A stretch of DNA of 64,000 nucleotides, from the NCBI GenBank assembly GCA_934718275.1, contig CAKUZD010000006.1, positions 62,001-126,000 of the forward strand, given 5' to 3'. The notes below the pieces were generated by a model that saw only the letters and a program-made list of their open reading frames with translations, searched no databases and was not told the DNA's origin. Source of the stretch: an uncultured Candidatus Melainabacteria bacterium. Lineage in GTDB: Bacteria > Cyanobacteriota > Vampirovibrionia > Gastranaerophilales > Gastranaerophilaceae. Each line of letters starts with the position of its first letter. The first letter of the stretch is position 1. The translations under genes were made by a program, and so were the position numbers. Positions 16,905 through 26,059 of the stretch are shown piece after piece.

Positions 16905-17262
16905 AAAATCTCCTATTACCTAATAATAGCATTATACTTTATAAATCCATCAAATGTTTAGTTGATTTTTGACAGTTATTCTGTTTTTTGTGTTCAGCTT
17001 CTAATCGCCGTTGTATTGACGAAATCTTCCATTGTTGTCTATTTCCATCCAACGGTTGTTACGTTCCATTAGGATTCTGGCCTTGCCATCAGTGCTGATT
17101 AAAGTTCTTTTCCCGTTTACTTCTTGGTTTACTATAAAACCCTTAGGTACGGCAATACGAGCAGGTTTTGTTGAAATCGGCTGTGATTGCGGCTTGTTAT
17201 TGCTTGTACTGATATTGCCTGAATTTAATTGGGTTGTAGAAGGGTTTCCGGGTTGTTTTGTA

Positions 17263-17583
17263 TTATTATCGAATTCATCTATTAGCTTATATATTTCATC
17301 TTCATTTTTAACGCTTCTAGTGCGAATAGTCCCATATCTATCGGCTTCTATTACAATGTATGAATTTGTACTTGTTTCTTTAACACGATATAAGCTTACT
17401 TTAGAGTTTTTATAAAAACTGTTTGTTTTTATTTCAGACAAAGGTATTTCAAGATTGTTTCCATTCTTGTTTATTATGACGCTGTTACCTGAAATCATTG
17501 CATTTATAGGTGTTCCGTCAGCAGTTTTAGCAATTTCTCTAAAATTATCTCTAACAATATTTGTTTTTTGTTCTGTAGGTTTA
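17263..17583 (-). repeat. Second copy of an intragenic ~320-bp repeat in the calpain-like gene
   Basis: This copy encodes the unit from TEQKTNIVRDNFREIAKTAD to DEIYKLIDEFD. It matches the copy at 17882-18202 at an offset of 619 bp, including about 62 identical bases in a row (17440-17501), indicating recent duplication or gene conversion. Confidence 0.85.
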
Positions 17584-17881
17584 GGAATTTCGCGTTTTCG
17601 CATAGGTGTCGATTGAGTTTGTGCTGCAGTATATTTTGCAGCATTTTCTGTTCTTGTTATTGGTTTATCGTTTGGCAGGTCAACTCTCATTTTAGGTTGT
17701 GTAGATTGTTGAACGATACTTTGAGTTTGTCTTAAAACTGTTGAAGTTCTAGAAGCTTCTGTTGTTCCTGAAGTTGTCTGAGAAGTTTTTGAAGGTTGTT
17801 TTGGTGTAATTTCAGCTCTTACAGTATCATTACTTGTATTAGGTGTAGTGGAGTTAAATTTTTGTTTTGCTTTCTTATCGA

Positions 17882-18202
17882 ATTCATCTATTAGTTTATA
17901 CATTTCATCTTCGTTTTTAACACTTCTGGTGCGAATAGCGCCACGTTTGTCGGCTTCTAGTATAATGTATGAATTTGTACTTGTTTCTTTGATACAATAC
18001 AAGCTTACTTCCGGATTTTTATAGAAACTATTTCCTTTAATTTCTGATAAAGGTATTTCAAGATTGTTTCCATTCTTGTTTATTATGACGCTGTTACCTG
18101 AAATCATTGCTTTTATAGGTGCTCCGTCAGCAGTTTTAGCAATTTCTCTAAAATTGTCTCTAATAATATTTGTTTTTTGTTCAGTAGGCGTTTGGGCTGC
18201 AG
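17882..18202 (-). repeat. First copy of an intragenic ~320-bp repeat in the calpain-like gene
   Basis: This copy encodes the unit from TEQKTNIIRDNFREIAKTAD to DEMYKLIDEFD. It lies directly after the protease domain in the protein. Compared with the other copy, differences are mostly single substitutions. Confidence 0.85.
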
Positions 18203-20585
18203 GTTTTCGCGCAGGTGTTTGTTGAGTTGCTTTTGCTGAATTGGAAATTTCTTTCTTTGAAGTAGGAGTGTTTATCTGTGAATTATTTGGTTTTGTTATC
18301 GCGAAATTTGCGTGTGTTTGTTTTAACTCATTAAGTGAGCAAGTGTTATCAACGCCTCCGTGATACGGGTTATGATATGTTACCATTTTGGTTCGCGGAT
18401 TGTAATCAACAAGAGTTCTGGCATGTGCTCCGAACGTTATTGTTCCCATATCTGATTTAGGATTGAAAGATGATAGAGCTTCTTCTAATCCATCATAGTT
18501 ATCACATTTAATGGATGTTGTTGAGTAGCTATGTGATGGTAACAGATAAATGTTAGCCTGTATATCCGAATCCATGTTGTTTGCTATTTTATCTAATGCG
18601 GTTATGCTAAAGTCTCTAATATTAGAACTGTAAGGGCGATCGGCAGCTGCAAGTCTGTTAGCTTGAACTGTTTGCATTAACATTTCAACTCCAGGTGCTC
18701 CACCTTTTTTTAGTTGTGCGGAAGATGCTGTTTTTACAGGTTTCCCTTTTGGGAATATAATTGGTTTGGTGCTTCCATTCAATGTAATTTGTATATCTCC
18801 GTTTGGAAGTTCTTTAAACATTGAATACAATTCAGCTTTACCAACATCAGAACCTGTCATTGCATTTATACGTGATAAAAGCCAACAATAACTTTGACCA
18901 TGCTGTGAAGCCATGGCGAAGCCTCCCTGAGGAAATAATTCATCAAATTTTTCTCGGGATAAGTGTATTTCTTGAGCTTTGCCATTTTTGTTAATATATA
19001 GTTTTTGGTTTTTGCCGGTTCCAACAGCACAAACATCTCCGGATTTTATTTGAGAAGATATTTCATTTATGTCAAAATCAGCAGGTAATTCTTTGGCGAT
19101 AGTCGGATTATTTAATTCATCTTGTAGTTTTTTTGAAATGTTTACAACTCCGGGGTCAGGTTCTTTGCTCTGTTCTATAAGGTTTGCTTTTGCCTGTTTT
19201 TGTAGTTGTTTTGTTCTTGAAGTCCCAAATAACTTGGAAACAAATGATTCTCCGGAAGATTTGTGGTCAAATATACCTCCGGCAAGTTCGTTCCCGTTTT
19301 CATCATATATGTGATTTGGCATATTTTGCGGGTTACTTACACTCGTTGTTGTGCTTTTGGTTGTTGAGGTTTTTTTATTAGCAGCAGTTTGGGCTACATT
19401 GTTTGCTTGGTTTAGTTTTTGTGGATGATTTTCTATTTTTGCTTTGAAGGATTTTATTTTTCTTTTTGTAAATTTAAGACTGCTTGTCGCGGTTTTTAGA
19501 GTGCCTGAAACTACGGCTCCACCAACTCCGCTCATTAGAGCATTTGAAATAACTCCTTCTTTGCTAATATGTCCTGTTTCTACGTACTCTTGGGCAGTGC
19601 CAACACCAACATCGCCCGCTACATTAATAGCTGCTCTTGTTATTTTAGCCCCTGTTGAAGCTCCTTTTACAGTAGTTAAAGCAATTTTTCCGACTGCACC
19701 GCCTGTAAGAGTAGAAACGCCGTCAAATGCGGCATCGGTTAATATTTTTTTATGGTCAGTTCCTTCTCTAAACTTAATTTTTCCTTTAGTTACGGCATCT
19801 GAAATGTTTATTCTGTCTGTTTCATCAATAGCTGCAGATGATAAAGCTGTCCCTACGGCTGTTATTGCTAATCCGGCGGCTCCTCCGGTAGCAACGGTTG
19901 CTGCTCCTATTACAATCCCTGAAGTGACTTTTGCACTTGTTTTTACAACTTCTGCACCGGTTTGTTGTGAGTTATTGTAATTTTGAACTCTTGCATATAT
20001 GTTATTTTTTGTCCCAAAAACTTTTTCATAATTTTTTTGAGTTGGATTTTTTGCATACTCAGCCATGGCTTGTTGGTTAAAATCTTTGCCATAAATTTGT
20101 TTGAATTTGGCATTAAACTGAGCGTCTCCTTTTTTAGCCGCTTTTTGTAAGTCTTGAATATTTTTGTTGTATTCATTTAAGTCAACTCTTACTTTAGAAG
20201 CTCTATTATCAGAACCCCATAATACACTTATTCCATCTGCTATATCACCTGCCCAACCGTCTTGAGAAAGTTGGTGGTTAAAACTTTTTTGTGCCGAAGC
20301 TAATTGCTTCTGCATCGTATTAATTGTTGCAGAATGTGCCGTTTGGCTATTTGTTTTTATTGCATTAACTTTGTTATTTTTTTTAATAACTTCTTTGTTT
20401 AAAAATGTACCGTCATGTGCAAGGATTTGGTACTGACCTTTTGCGTCTTTAACTATTTTTCTTCCGTTAGAAGCGTTTCCAACAAGAGTATACTCTTTAC
20501 CTGTTTTTGATTTTACTTTTGTACCGGCTCCGTTTGTGTTAATTAATTCAAGGTCTTTTAATTCTTTGTTTTGAGTCTTTTTATC

Positions 20586-20594
20586 GGGGGGGGG
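20586..20594 (-). repeat. Homopolymeric C9 tract (coding strand) in the calpain-like gene
   Basis: Nine consecutive G on the plus strand, C on the coding strand, inside the codons K-C-P-P-P. Above it the reading frame comes from ATG 20818, and below it the protease frame is one base off. Gaining one C or losing two restores a continuous frame. Confidence 0.9.
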
Positions 20595-20942
20595 CACTTA
20601 GTTTGATTTGTCTTTTTGGTTTTTGGAGTTGAGTTGTTGTAAGTTGATTTATATTGTTTAGTAGCCCACTTGTTAGCGTTAAAAATTGAAGCAGCGTTTC
20701 CACCTTCTTTTTTTATCATTGATACTACTGCATCATCAGTGATAATAGGTGCGATTTTATGTTTTTTTCTGTAAGCATTAATTGCTGCTTGTTGCTGTGG
20801 GTTAAGTGATATTCCCATTAATACCCTTTCTTCTACTAATTCTCTTAACATTGTGTACGGAATGTTAATCAAAATAATTTAGTAAAAAATGTTTTTTATT
20901 AACAATTCTTTACAAATTAATTAAAAATCTTAAAATATGGGT

Positions 20943-20969
20943 TGCAATAGAAAGGTTTTTTGTATAGTA
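20943..20969 (+). promoter_or_regulatory. Probable rpsT promoter
   Basis: TTGCAA and TATAGT are separated by 15 bases, slightly short of optimal, about 70 bp upstream of rpsT. A GTTCGG / CCGAAC hairpin in the 5' leader follows (about 20995-21016), which could take part in autoregulation by S20 but is not proven. Confidence 0.4.
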
Positions 20970-21040
20970 TGAACATACTCACATCCTCAAATGTGTTCGG
21001 ATTCATTACCCGAACGTAAGAGTAAAGAAAGGTAAATAAA

Positions 21041-21310
21041 ATGGCAAATATTAAATCTGCTAAAAAAAGAGTATTAGTTGCTGAAAGAAACAGATTAAGA
21101 AATCAAGCGTTCAAAACATCTATTAAAACAGCAGTTAAGAAAGTATTAGAACTTGCAAGCGCTGAAGATAAAGATGCTTTGAATACAGCATTGTCAAAAG
21201 CTTATCAATTATGCGATAAGGCTGTTTCTAAAGGTGTTTTGCACAAAAATACAGCAGCAAGAAAAAAATCTAGATTAACTAAAGCAGTAAATAAATTACA
21301 AGCTAAATAG
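21041..21310 (+). CDS. rpsT: 30S ribosomal protein S20
   Basis: 89 residues with the standard S20 pattern: MANIKSAKKRVLVAERNRLR, then a Lys/Ala-rich helix bundle ending NTAARKKSRLTKAVNKL. S20 binds 16S rRNA early in 30S assembly. AAAGG stands 8 bases before the ATG. Single-gene unit with its own leader and terminator. Confidence 0.98.
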   Translation: MANIKSAKKRVLVAERNRLRNQAFKTSIKTAVKKVLELASAEDKDALNTALSKAYQLCDKAVSKGVLHKNTAARKKSRLTKAVNKLQAK

Positions 21311-21325
21311 TTATTTACAAAAAAG

Positions 21326-21370
21326 TAAAATACCTGTTGTTGTTTTGAATGCGACAATGGGTATTTTTTT
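21326..21370 (+). terminator. rpsT terminator
   Basis: AAATACC with TGTTG pairs with CGACA and GGTATTT across a 12-base loop, followed by T7. It lies just after the rpsT stop. Confidence 0.75.
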
Positions 21371-21432
21371 ATGTTAAAAAGTTGGGAGATTAGTTATTGG
21401 GCTAAATAGTTATTAAGAATTGTTTATATGGG

Positions 21433-21461
21433 TTGCAGAAATCAACAAAAAATGTTAATAT
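21433..21461 (+). promoter_or_regulatory. Promoter TTGCAG-17-TAATAT ending six bases before an ATG
   Basis: -35 TTGCAG (21433-21438), 17-bp spacer, -10 TAATAT (21456-21461), then ATAAAT and ATG 21468. No Shine-Dalgarno sequence follows, so the transcript probably begins at or next to the start codon. Confidence 0.55.
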
Positions 21462-21467
21462 ATAAAT

Positions 21468-22097
21468 ATGGTTTCTGTAGCTCTTTTTATATTCATTATA
21501 GTATTATTGTTTTCATTTGTGATTTATCTTTTTTGCAAAAGATTAATATACAAGCTCAATAAGCGTGTTCTTCCAAGAAATCTTGCTATTATAAAAAATG
21601 GAAAATATTTAGCTGATTTTGATAGTTTGGATGAAGAAACAATTCGCGAAAAAATTGTTATTCCATTTTTTCAAATACTTGGGTACAACACTCATGATAT
21701 GCGAGAATTTCGTATTTTTACGAAACGCCAAAGTTTTTTGCCGGACTATACAACAAAAAAATGGGATAATAGTCGTTTATGCAAACGTTCTATGTATATA
21801 AAATATGAAAATTTTTCAGAAGATGCTGTTGATTTGAAAAATAAAATATATAATGATAATCGTATTCAGGGTGCAAATATTGATGAATTAATGAATAAAA
21901 CATACTTTTGGGGTGAATGTTATGTTTTAACTAACGGGTATTTATATTTGTTTTTTGATAAAAAATATGTACAAGGTTCCAAAAAATTCAAATTTTGTTT
22001 TAATTTGAAAAACTATAGTAAGTCTGATGTTGCTCAACTCGCATATTATACCAAGCAGTATATGTTTTTGCAGATTGAAGATGTATATAGAGCGTAA
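21468..22097 (+). CDS. Membrane-anchored protein with degenerate restriction-subunit-N-like fold
   Basis: 209 residues. A membrane helix at about 3-24 is followed by a soluble domain whose sequence order (EETIREKIVIPFFQILGYN, FLPDYT, then late LTNGYLYLFF) mirrors the N-terminal nuclease region of type I restriction HsdR-like proteins, where LREKVVxPLLxxLGY, a catalytic Asp, E-x-K and L-T-D/N-G occur. The E-x-K catalytic pair is not evident here (M-Y-I-K-Y-E-N), so nuclease activity is doubtful. No restriction or modification genes are nearby. The family link is tentative. A leaderless start is predicted. Confidence 0.5.
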   Translation: MVSVALFIFIIVLLFSFVIYLFCKRLIYKLNKRVLPRNLAIIKNGKYLADFDSLDEETIREKIVIPFFQILGYNTHDMREFRIFTKRQSFLPDYTTKKWDNSRLCKRSMYIKYENFSEDAVDLKNKIYNDNRIQGANIDELMNKTYFWGECYVLTNGYLYLFFDKKYVQGSKKFKFCFNLKNYSKSDVAQLAYYTKQYMFLQIEDVYRA

Positions 22098-22174
22098 AAT
22101 TTTTGATTAATATTATGTAAAGATATTGGTAATTAATTTTTTATCAAGTATAATTATTTTATTATATAGGAAAG

Positions 22175-22975
22175 ATGATTATGCAGGATAATTTAGAGAG
22201 AAAACAAATAAAAAATATCGATTTTAATATTGATTTAGCACAAAGCTTTGGTATTTACAAAAATAATGCAGAATTTGATTTATTAGATTATGCAAGTTCT
22301 GTAAATGTTTCTTGTGGGTTTCATGCAGGAGATCCATTGACTATTCGTAATGCTTTATTAAAAGCTAAAGAAAAAAATGTGGTTGTGGGCGCTCATATCG
22401 GTTTTGATGATATTCAAGGTTTTGGGTATCGTGATATGGATTTGGATGAGGATGAAATAGAAGCTCTTGTTGTGTATCAAGTTGGAGCTTTGATGTCTTT
22501 TGCAAAGTCTATGAACATGGAAATCGAACACGTAAGACCTCATGGGGCTATGTACAAAAGATGTGCGGAAGATTTTTCTTTTGCTTGTTCTGTTGCTAAA
22601 GCAATTCGCAAGTGTTCGGAATGGCTCGTTTATTATGGCGCTACCGGAGAAATCACTCAAAAAACAGGTGAACTAATAAATATTCCTGTTGCACATGAAA
22701 TTTGTTTAGAAAAAATGTATAATGTTGACGGAACAGTTAATTCCGTTGCGAAAGATGATGAAAATACAGATGTAGAAATTCAACGATTGAAACAGTTGTT
22801 AGCTACGTCTCAGGTTTCAAACATTGAGGGCGGAAAAACTGTTGTAAGAGCTGATACGGTTCATTTTACGAACAGGCTTTCAAATTCGTTGGAATTAATA
22901 AAACAGGCTCATAAAATAATTAATCCGGTCCCGGTTAATTACAAAAATGCTTGTTTGTCAGGTTGGGTAGAATAG
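22175..22975 (+). CDS. pxpA: LamB/YcsF family protein (5-oxoprolinase subunit A-like)
   Basis: 266 residues with the family pattern: FNIDLAQSFGIY, SVNVSCGFHAGDPLTIRNAL, VVVGAHIGFDDIQGFGYRDM, HVRPHGAMYKR and a C-terminal DTVHFTNRL. PxpA acts with PxpB and PxpC to hydrolyse 5-oxoproline to glutamate using ATP. The usual N-D-L-G-E-S/F and P-H-G-A-L-Y positions are slightly altered, and no PxpB/C genes are in the window, so it may have another carbohydrate- or lactam-related role. GGAAAG precedes the ATG closely; ATG 22181 is an alternative. It directly precedes yvcK. Confidence 0.8.
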   Translation: MIMQDNLERKQIKNIDFNIDLAQSFGIYKNNAEFDLLDYASSVNVSCGFHAGDPLTIRNALLKAKEKNVVVGAHIGFDDIQGFGYRDMDLDEDEIEALVVYQVGALMSFAKSMNMEIEHVRPHGAMYKRCAEDFSFACSVAKAIRKCSEWLVYYGATGEITQKTGELINIPVAHEICLEKMYNVDGTVNSVAKDDENTDVEIQRLKQLLATSQVSNIEGGKTVVRADTVHFTNRLSNSLELIKQAHKIINPVPVNYKNACLSGWVE

Positions 22976-22988
22976 AAGAAGGTATATT

Positions 22989-24344
22989 GTGATAAAGAAT
23001 TTCAGAAAAAATGTAAGATTGCCGGAAGATGTAATGTGGTTGATGCCGGGATTACAGGTAAAAAGATGGTTTGCACTTATATTTTTAGGTGCTGTTTTGA
23101 TGACTCTTGGGGTTTTGATTTTATTTGATATAAAACCGGTTTTTTATACAATGGAATTTATTAGAAAAATTGCGATGAACCTTTCTACGGAATGGTTGGC
23201 TTTTGCATTTGTAATGGTTGGTGCCGGGGTATTTTTTAAAGGTTGGCAAAAAACGAACCTTTCAATGATTGACGGAATAAGTAATCATTCTTTGTTAGAA
23301 AATTTATATAGAAGGCGTAAATTAAATAGAGGGCCTAAGATTGTTGCTGTTGGCGGAGGTACAGGACTTTCTATGCTTTTGCGCGGAATAAAAAATATTA
23401 CGAATAATGTGACTGCTGTTGTTACTGTTGGTGATGATGGTGGAAGTTCAGGCAGATTGCGTGAGGAAATGGGGGTACTTCCTCCGGGAGATATCAGAAA
23501 CTGTATTGCTGCATTAGCTGATGATGAAGATTTGGTTACTAAATTGTTCCAATATAGATTTAAAACAGGTGAAGGGTTGGAAGGACATAGTTTTGGAAAT
23601 TTGTTCTTGACTGCTTTATGTTCTATTACAGGTGATATGTTCAGAGCCGTGAAAGAATCATCAAATGTATTGTCTATTCGTGGTAGGGTTTTACCTTCAA
23701 CATTGGATGATATGAAACTTGTAGCTGAAATGGAAGATGGAAGAATTATTCACGGAGAATCAAACATTCCGGAGGCTCAGGGAAAAATAAAAAGATTATT
23801 TACCGATCCTCAAAATTGCAAGGCTTTACCTGATGTAATTGATGCAATTCGAGATGCCGAATTAATAATTTTAGGCCCTGGAAGTTTGTATACAAGTGTT
23901 ACTCCGAATTTATTAATAAAAGAAATAGCTCATGAAATTGCAAAATCAAATGCTAAAAAGATTTATGTTTGCAATATTATGACTCAACCCGGAGAAACAG
24001 ACGGTTATAGTGTAAGCGATCATATTAGTGCATTGATGGCTCATGCTGGTAGCAAGAGAATTATTGATGCTGTTCTTGTAAATGATTTTATGCCGTCAAA
24101 TTTAGCTCAAAAGTATCAGTTATCAGGCTCTTATCCTGTAAAAATAGATGTAGAAAATATTAAAAAGTTAGGTGTGTCTATTTTCTCAAGAAAATTGATT
24201 GAAGACAGCAAAGAAGGCTTGGTAAGGCATAGTTCTAATCGTGTTGCGAGAGCTATTTATTATTGGTTTAGAAAAACTCAAAAAGGTCAAAAGTTAAAGC
24301 TGTCTGACAAGTTAACATCAGAAAAACAAGGTTGTGCAGTATAA
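22989..24344 (+). CDS. yvcK: YvcK family UDP-sugar-binding regulator, membrane-anchored
   Basis: 451 residues starting at GTG 22989, with AGAAGG 5 bases upstream. Two membrane helices (about 28-48 and 68-88) precede the CofD/YvcK fold: KIVAVGGGTGLSMLLRGIK, TVGDDGGSSGRLREEMGVLP, PPGDIRNCIAALAD and LGPGSLYTSVTPNLL. YvcK (GlmR) binds UDP-GlcNAc and helps direct carbon to cell-wall precursors. The N-terminal membrane anchor is an addition to the short Bacillus form and is seen in cyanobacterial-type proteins. The stop overlaps panB by one base. Confidence 0.93.
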   Translation: MIKNFRKNVRLPEDVMWLMPGLQVKRWFALIFLGAVLMTLGVLILFDIKPVFYTMEFIRKIAMNLSTEWLAFAFVMVGAGVFFKGWQKTNLSMIDGISNHSLLENLYRRRKLNRGPKIVAVGGGTGLSMLLRGIKNITNNVTAVVTVGDDGGSSGRLREEMGVLPPGDIRNCIAALADDEDLVTKLFQYRFKTGEGLEGHSFGNLFLTALCSITGDMFRAVKESSNVLSIRGRVLPSTLDDMKLVAEMEDGRIIHGESNIPEAQGKIKRLFTDPQNCKALPDVIDAIRDAELIILGPGSLYTSVTPNLLIKEIAHEIAKSNAKKIYVCNIMTQPGETDGYSVSDHISALMAHAGSKRIIDAVLVNDFMPSNLAQKYQLSGSYPVKIDVENIKKLGVSIFSRKLIEDSKEGLVRHSSNRVARAIYYWFRKTQKGQKLKLSDKLTSEKQGCAV

Positions 24345-25144
24345 TGACAAAAAAAATTACAGTTAAATCAATTCAAAAATATAAAGAAGAAGGACAGAAG
24401 TTTTCTGTCCTTACTGCTTATGATTATTCAACAGCTAAATATATTGATGAAGCCGGTGTTGATATTGTATTGATTGGCGATAGTCTTGCTATGGTTGCAC
24501 TTGGCTATGAAACAACTCATAGTGTTGGGGTTGAAGAAATGGCAATTTTTACAAAAGCTGTTGCTAGGGGAGTTTCTCATGCGATGGTTGTGACGGATAT
24601 GCCATTTTTAAGTTATCACACTGATATTTCAGCTGCGATTAAAAATTGTGGAAAAATGATTCAATTAGGGGCAAATGCTGTAAAAATAGAAGGTTTTAGT
24701 GATTATATTCTAAGTGTAATTAAACGTTTGGTTGAGTCTGGAGTTCCTGTTATGGGGCATTTGGGTTTTACTCCTCAATTTTTAAATACATTGGGAGGAT
24801 ATAAAATTCAAGGAAAAACTAAAGAAGCTGCTGAAGAAATTCTTAGACAGGCCAAAGAATTAGAAAGAGCAGGTGTTTTTTCAATTGTTTTGGAGATGGT
24901 TCCTGAGGATACGGCGAAATATATAACAGAGAATTTGTCAGTTCCTACTATTGCTTGTGGAGCAGGTAAGTATTGTGATGCCCAAGTTCTTGTTTCAGAC
25001 GATGTCTTTGGGAAATTTTCTGATTTCAAACCAAAATTTGCAAGAAAATATGGTGATATGAAAGAGTTAATTTATAATTGTGCAAAAAAATACAATGATG
25101 ATGTAAAAAATGGGCGTTTCCCATCTGAAGAAGAAGTTTTTTAG
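24344..25144 (+). CDS. panB: 3-methyl-2-oxobutanoate hydroxymethyltransferase
   Basis: First step of pantothenate synthesis, making ketopantoate with methylene-tetrahydrofolate. ATG 24344 overlaps the yvcK stop (TAATG) and is preferred over a GTG four codons earlier. The 266-residue TIM barrel has SVLTAYDYSTAKYIDEAG, GDSLAMVALGYE, MPFLSY, VKIEGF, GHLGFTPQ and the IACGAGKYCDAQVLV motif. panC follows 57 bp downstream. Confidence 0.96.
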   Translation: MTKKITVKSIQKYKEEGQKFSVLTAYDYSTAKYIDEAGVDIVLIGDSLAMVALGYETTHSVGVEEMAIFTKAVARGVSHAMVVTDMPFLSYHTDISAAIKNCGKMIQLGANAVKIEGFSDYILSVIKRLVESGVPVMGHLGFTPQFLNTLGGYKIQGKTKEAAEEILRQAKELERAGVFSIVLEMVPEDTAKYITENLSVPTIACGAGKYCDAQVLVSDDVFGKFSDFKPKFARKYGDMKELIYNCAKKYNDDVKNGRFPSEEEVF

Positions 25145-25201
25145 ACGTAAAATTGTAAAAAAAAATTTGTGCTATAATTTTTTTGAAAGAGAGTGAAAAA
25201 C

Positions 25202-26059
25202 ATGTTAGTTCATACAATAGCTGAAGTTAGAGAAAAGATTAGAGAATGGAAAAAACAAGGTTTAACAATTGGGCTTGTTCCAACAATGGGTGCTCTGCAT
25301 AATGGACATTTAAGCCTTATTAAAAAAAGTGTTGAAAAATGTGATAAAACCGTTGTGTCAGTGTTTGTTAATCCGATACAGTTTTGCCCCGGAGAAGATT
25401 TAGATAAATATCCTAGAACTCTTGATGCTGATAAAGAATTATGTGAAAAAGCCGGAGTTGATATTGTGTTTGCTCCGTCTCCTAAAGAAATGTATGGAGA
25501 AGGACATATAATGTCTAATGATTTTTTAACATACGTAATTCCTCCTTTTTTCTATGTTAATAAATTGTGTGGAAAATCAAGAGTAGGCCATTTTGACGGA
25601 GTTTGTACCGTTGTAAATAAATTATTTAATATTGCTCAACCTGATTACGCGTTTTTTGGGGAAAAAGATAGACAACAGTTAATAATTTTGAAAAAAATGG
25701 TTAAAGATTTGAATATTCCTGTTCATATTGTGCCTTGTCCGATTGTTCGAGAAGAAAGCGGTTTGGCTTTATCTTCAAGGAATAAATATTTGTCTGCGGA
25801 AGATAAAGAAAATGCTCTTGCATTAAGTAAAATTTTGTTTAATATTAATGCTTGTTATAAAAAAGGTATTACAGATGTAAAAGCTTTGACCGAAACAGCA
25901 TATTCGTTTTTAAATGAAAATCATTCTCTTGAATATTTAGAGTTCAGAGATGCTGATGATTTAGAAGAAAAACAAGTTGCAGATAACAATACAATTGTAT
26001 TTATTGCTGTAAAAATTGGAAATGTAAGATTGATAGATAATATTGCGTTAGGAAATTAA
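25202..26059 (+). CDS. panC: Pantoate-beta-alanine ligase (pantothenate synthetase)
   Basis: Joins pantoate and beta-alanine with ATP. About 285 residues from ATG 25202, which has AAAGAGAG 9 bases upstream; a GTG three codons earlier is less likely. Motifs: GLVPTMGALHNGHLSLI (HxGH-type nucleotide site), VSVFVNPIQF, FGEKDRQQL, and ESGLALSSRNKYLS (the KMSKS-like loop). Stop overlaps the next start (TAATG). Confidence 0.96.
   Translation: MLVHTIAEVREKIREWKKQGLTIGLVPTMGALHNGHLSLIKKSVEKCDKTVVSVFVNPIQFCPGEDLDKYPRTLDADKELCEKAGVDIVFAPSPKEMYGEGHIMSNDFLTYVIPPFFYVNKLCGKSRVGHFDGVCTVVNKLFNIAQPDYAFFGEKDRQQLIILKKMVKDLNIPVHIVPCPIVREESGLALSSRNKYLSAEDKENALALSKILFNINACYKKGITDVKALTETAYSFLNENHSLEYLEFRDADDLEEKQVADNNTIVFIAVKIGNVRLIDNIALGN

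Larger units (their letters stand above)
17001..20818 (-). pseudogene. Giant calpain-like cysteine protease gene interrupted by a C9 tract (likely phase-variable)
   Basis: Two frames are joined by nine C (minus strand). The first runs from ATG 20818 (AAAGGG 5 bases upstream) through SLNPQQQAAINAYRKKH to a stop at 20558; the second continues to 17001. With 10 or 7 C they form one protein of about 1,270 residues. Counting from GTG 20597, the second frame has a Gly/Ala-rich hydrophobic stretch (about 225-256), then a calpain (C2) core: Q565-HGQSY-C571-WLL, matching the Q-x5-C-W-L-L of calpains, FGAHARTLVDY with His 725, and YHNPYHGG with Asn 743. Two near-identical repeats of about 100 residues and a polar linker follow. 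No signal peptide. Architecture and switchable frame suggest a secreted or surface-acting effector. Confidence 0.8.

Noticed and set aside
19444..19980. 178-codon frame on the plus strand
   Set aside because: It is antisense to the Gly/Ala-rich part of the calpain-like gene; its Pro/Val/Thr-rich composition reflects the complementary strand.
20558..20872. A separate 104-residue protein ending just after the C tract
   Set aside because: Its last codons run over the homopolymer into a short nonsense tail, and the longer protease frame continues one base off, so it is better read as the N terminus of the interrupted gene.
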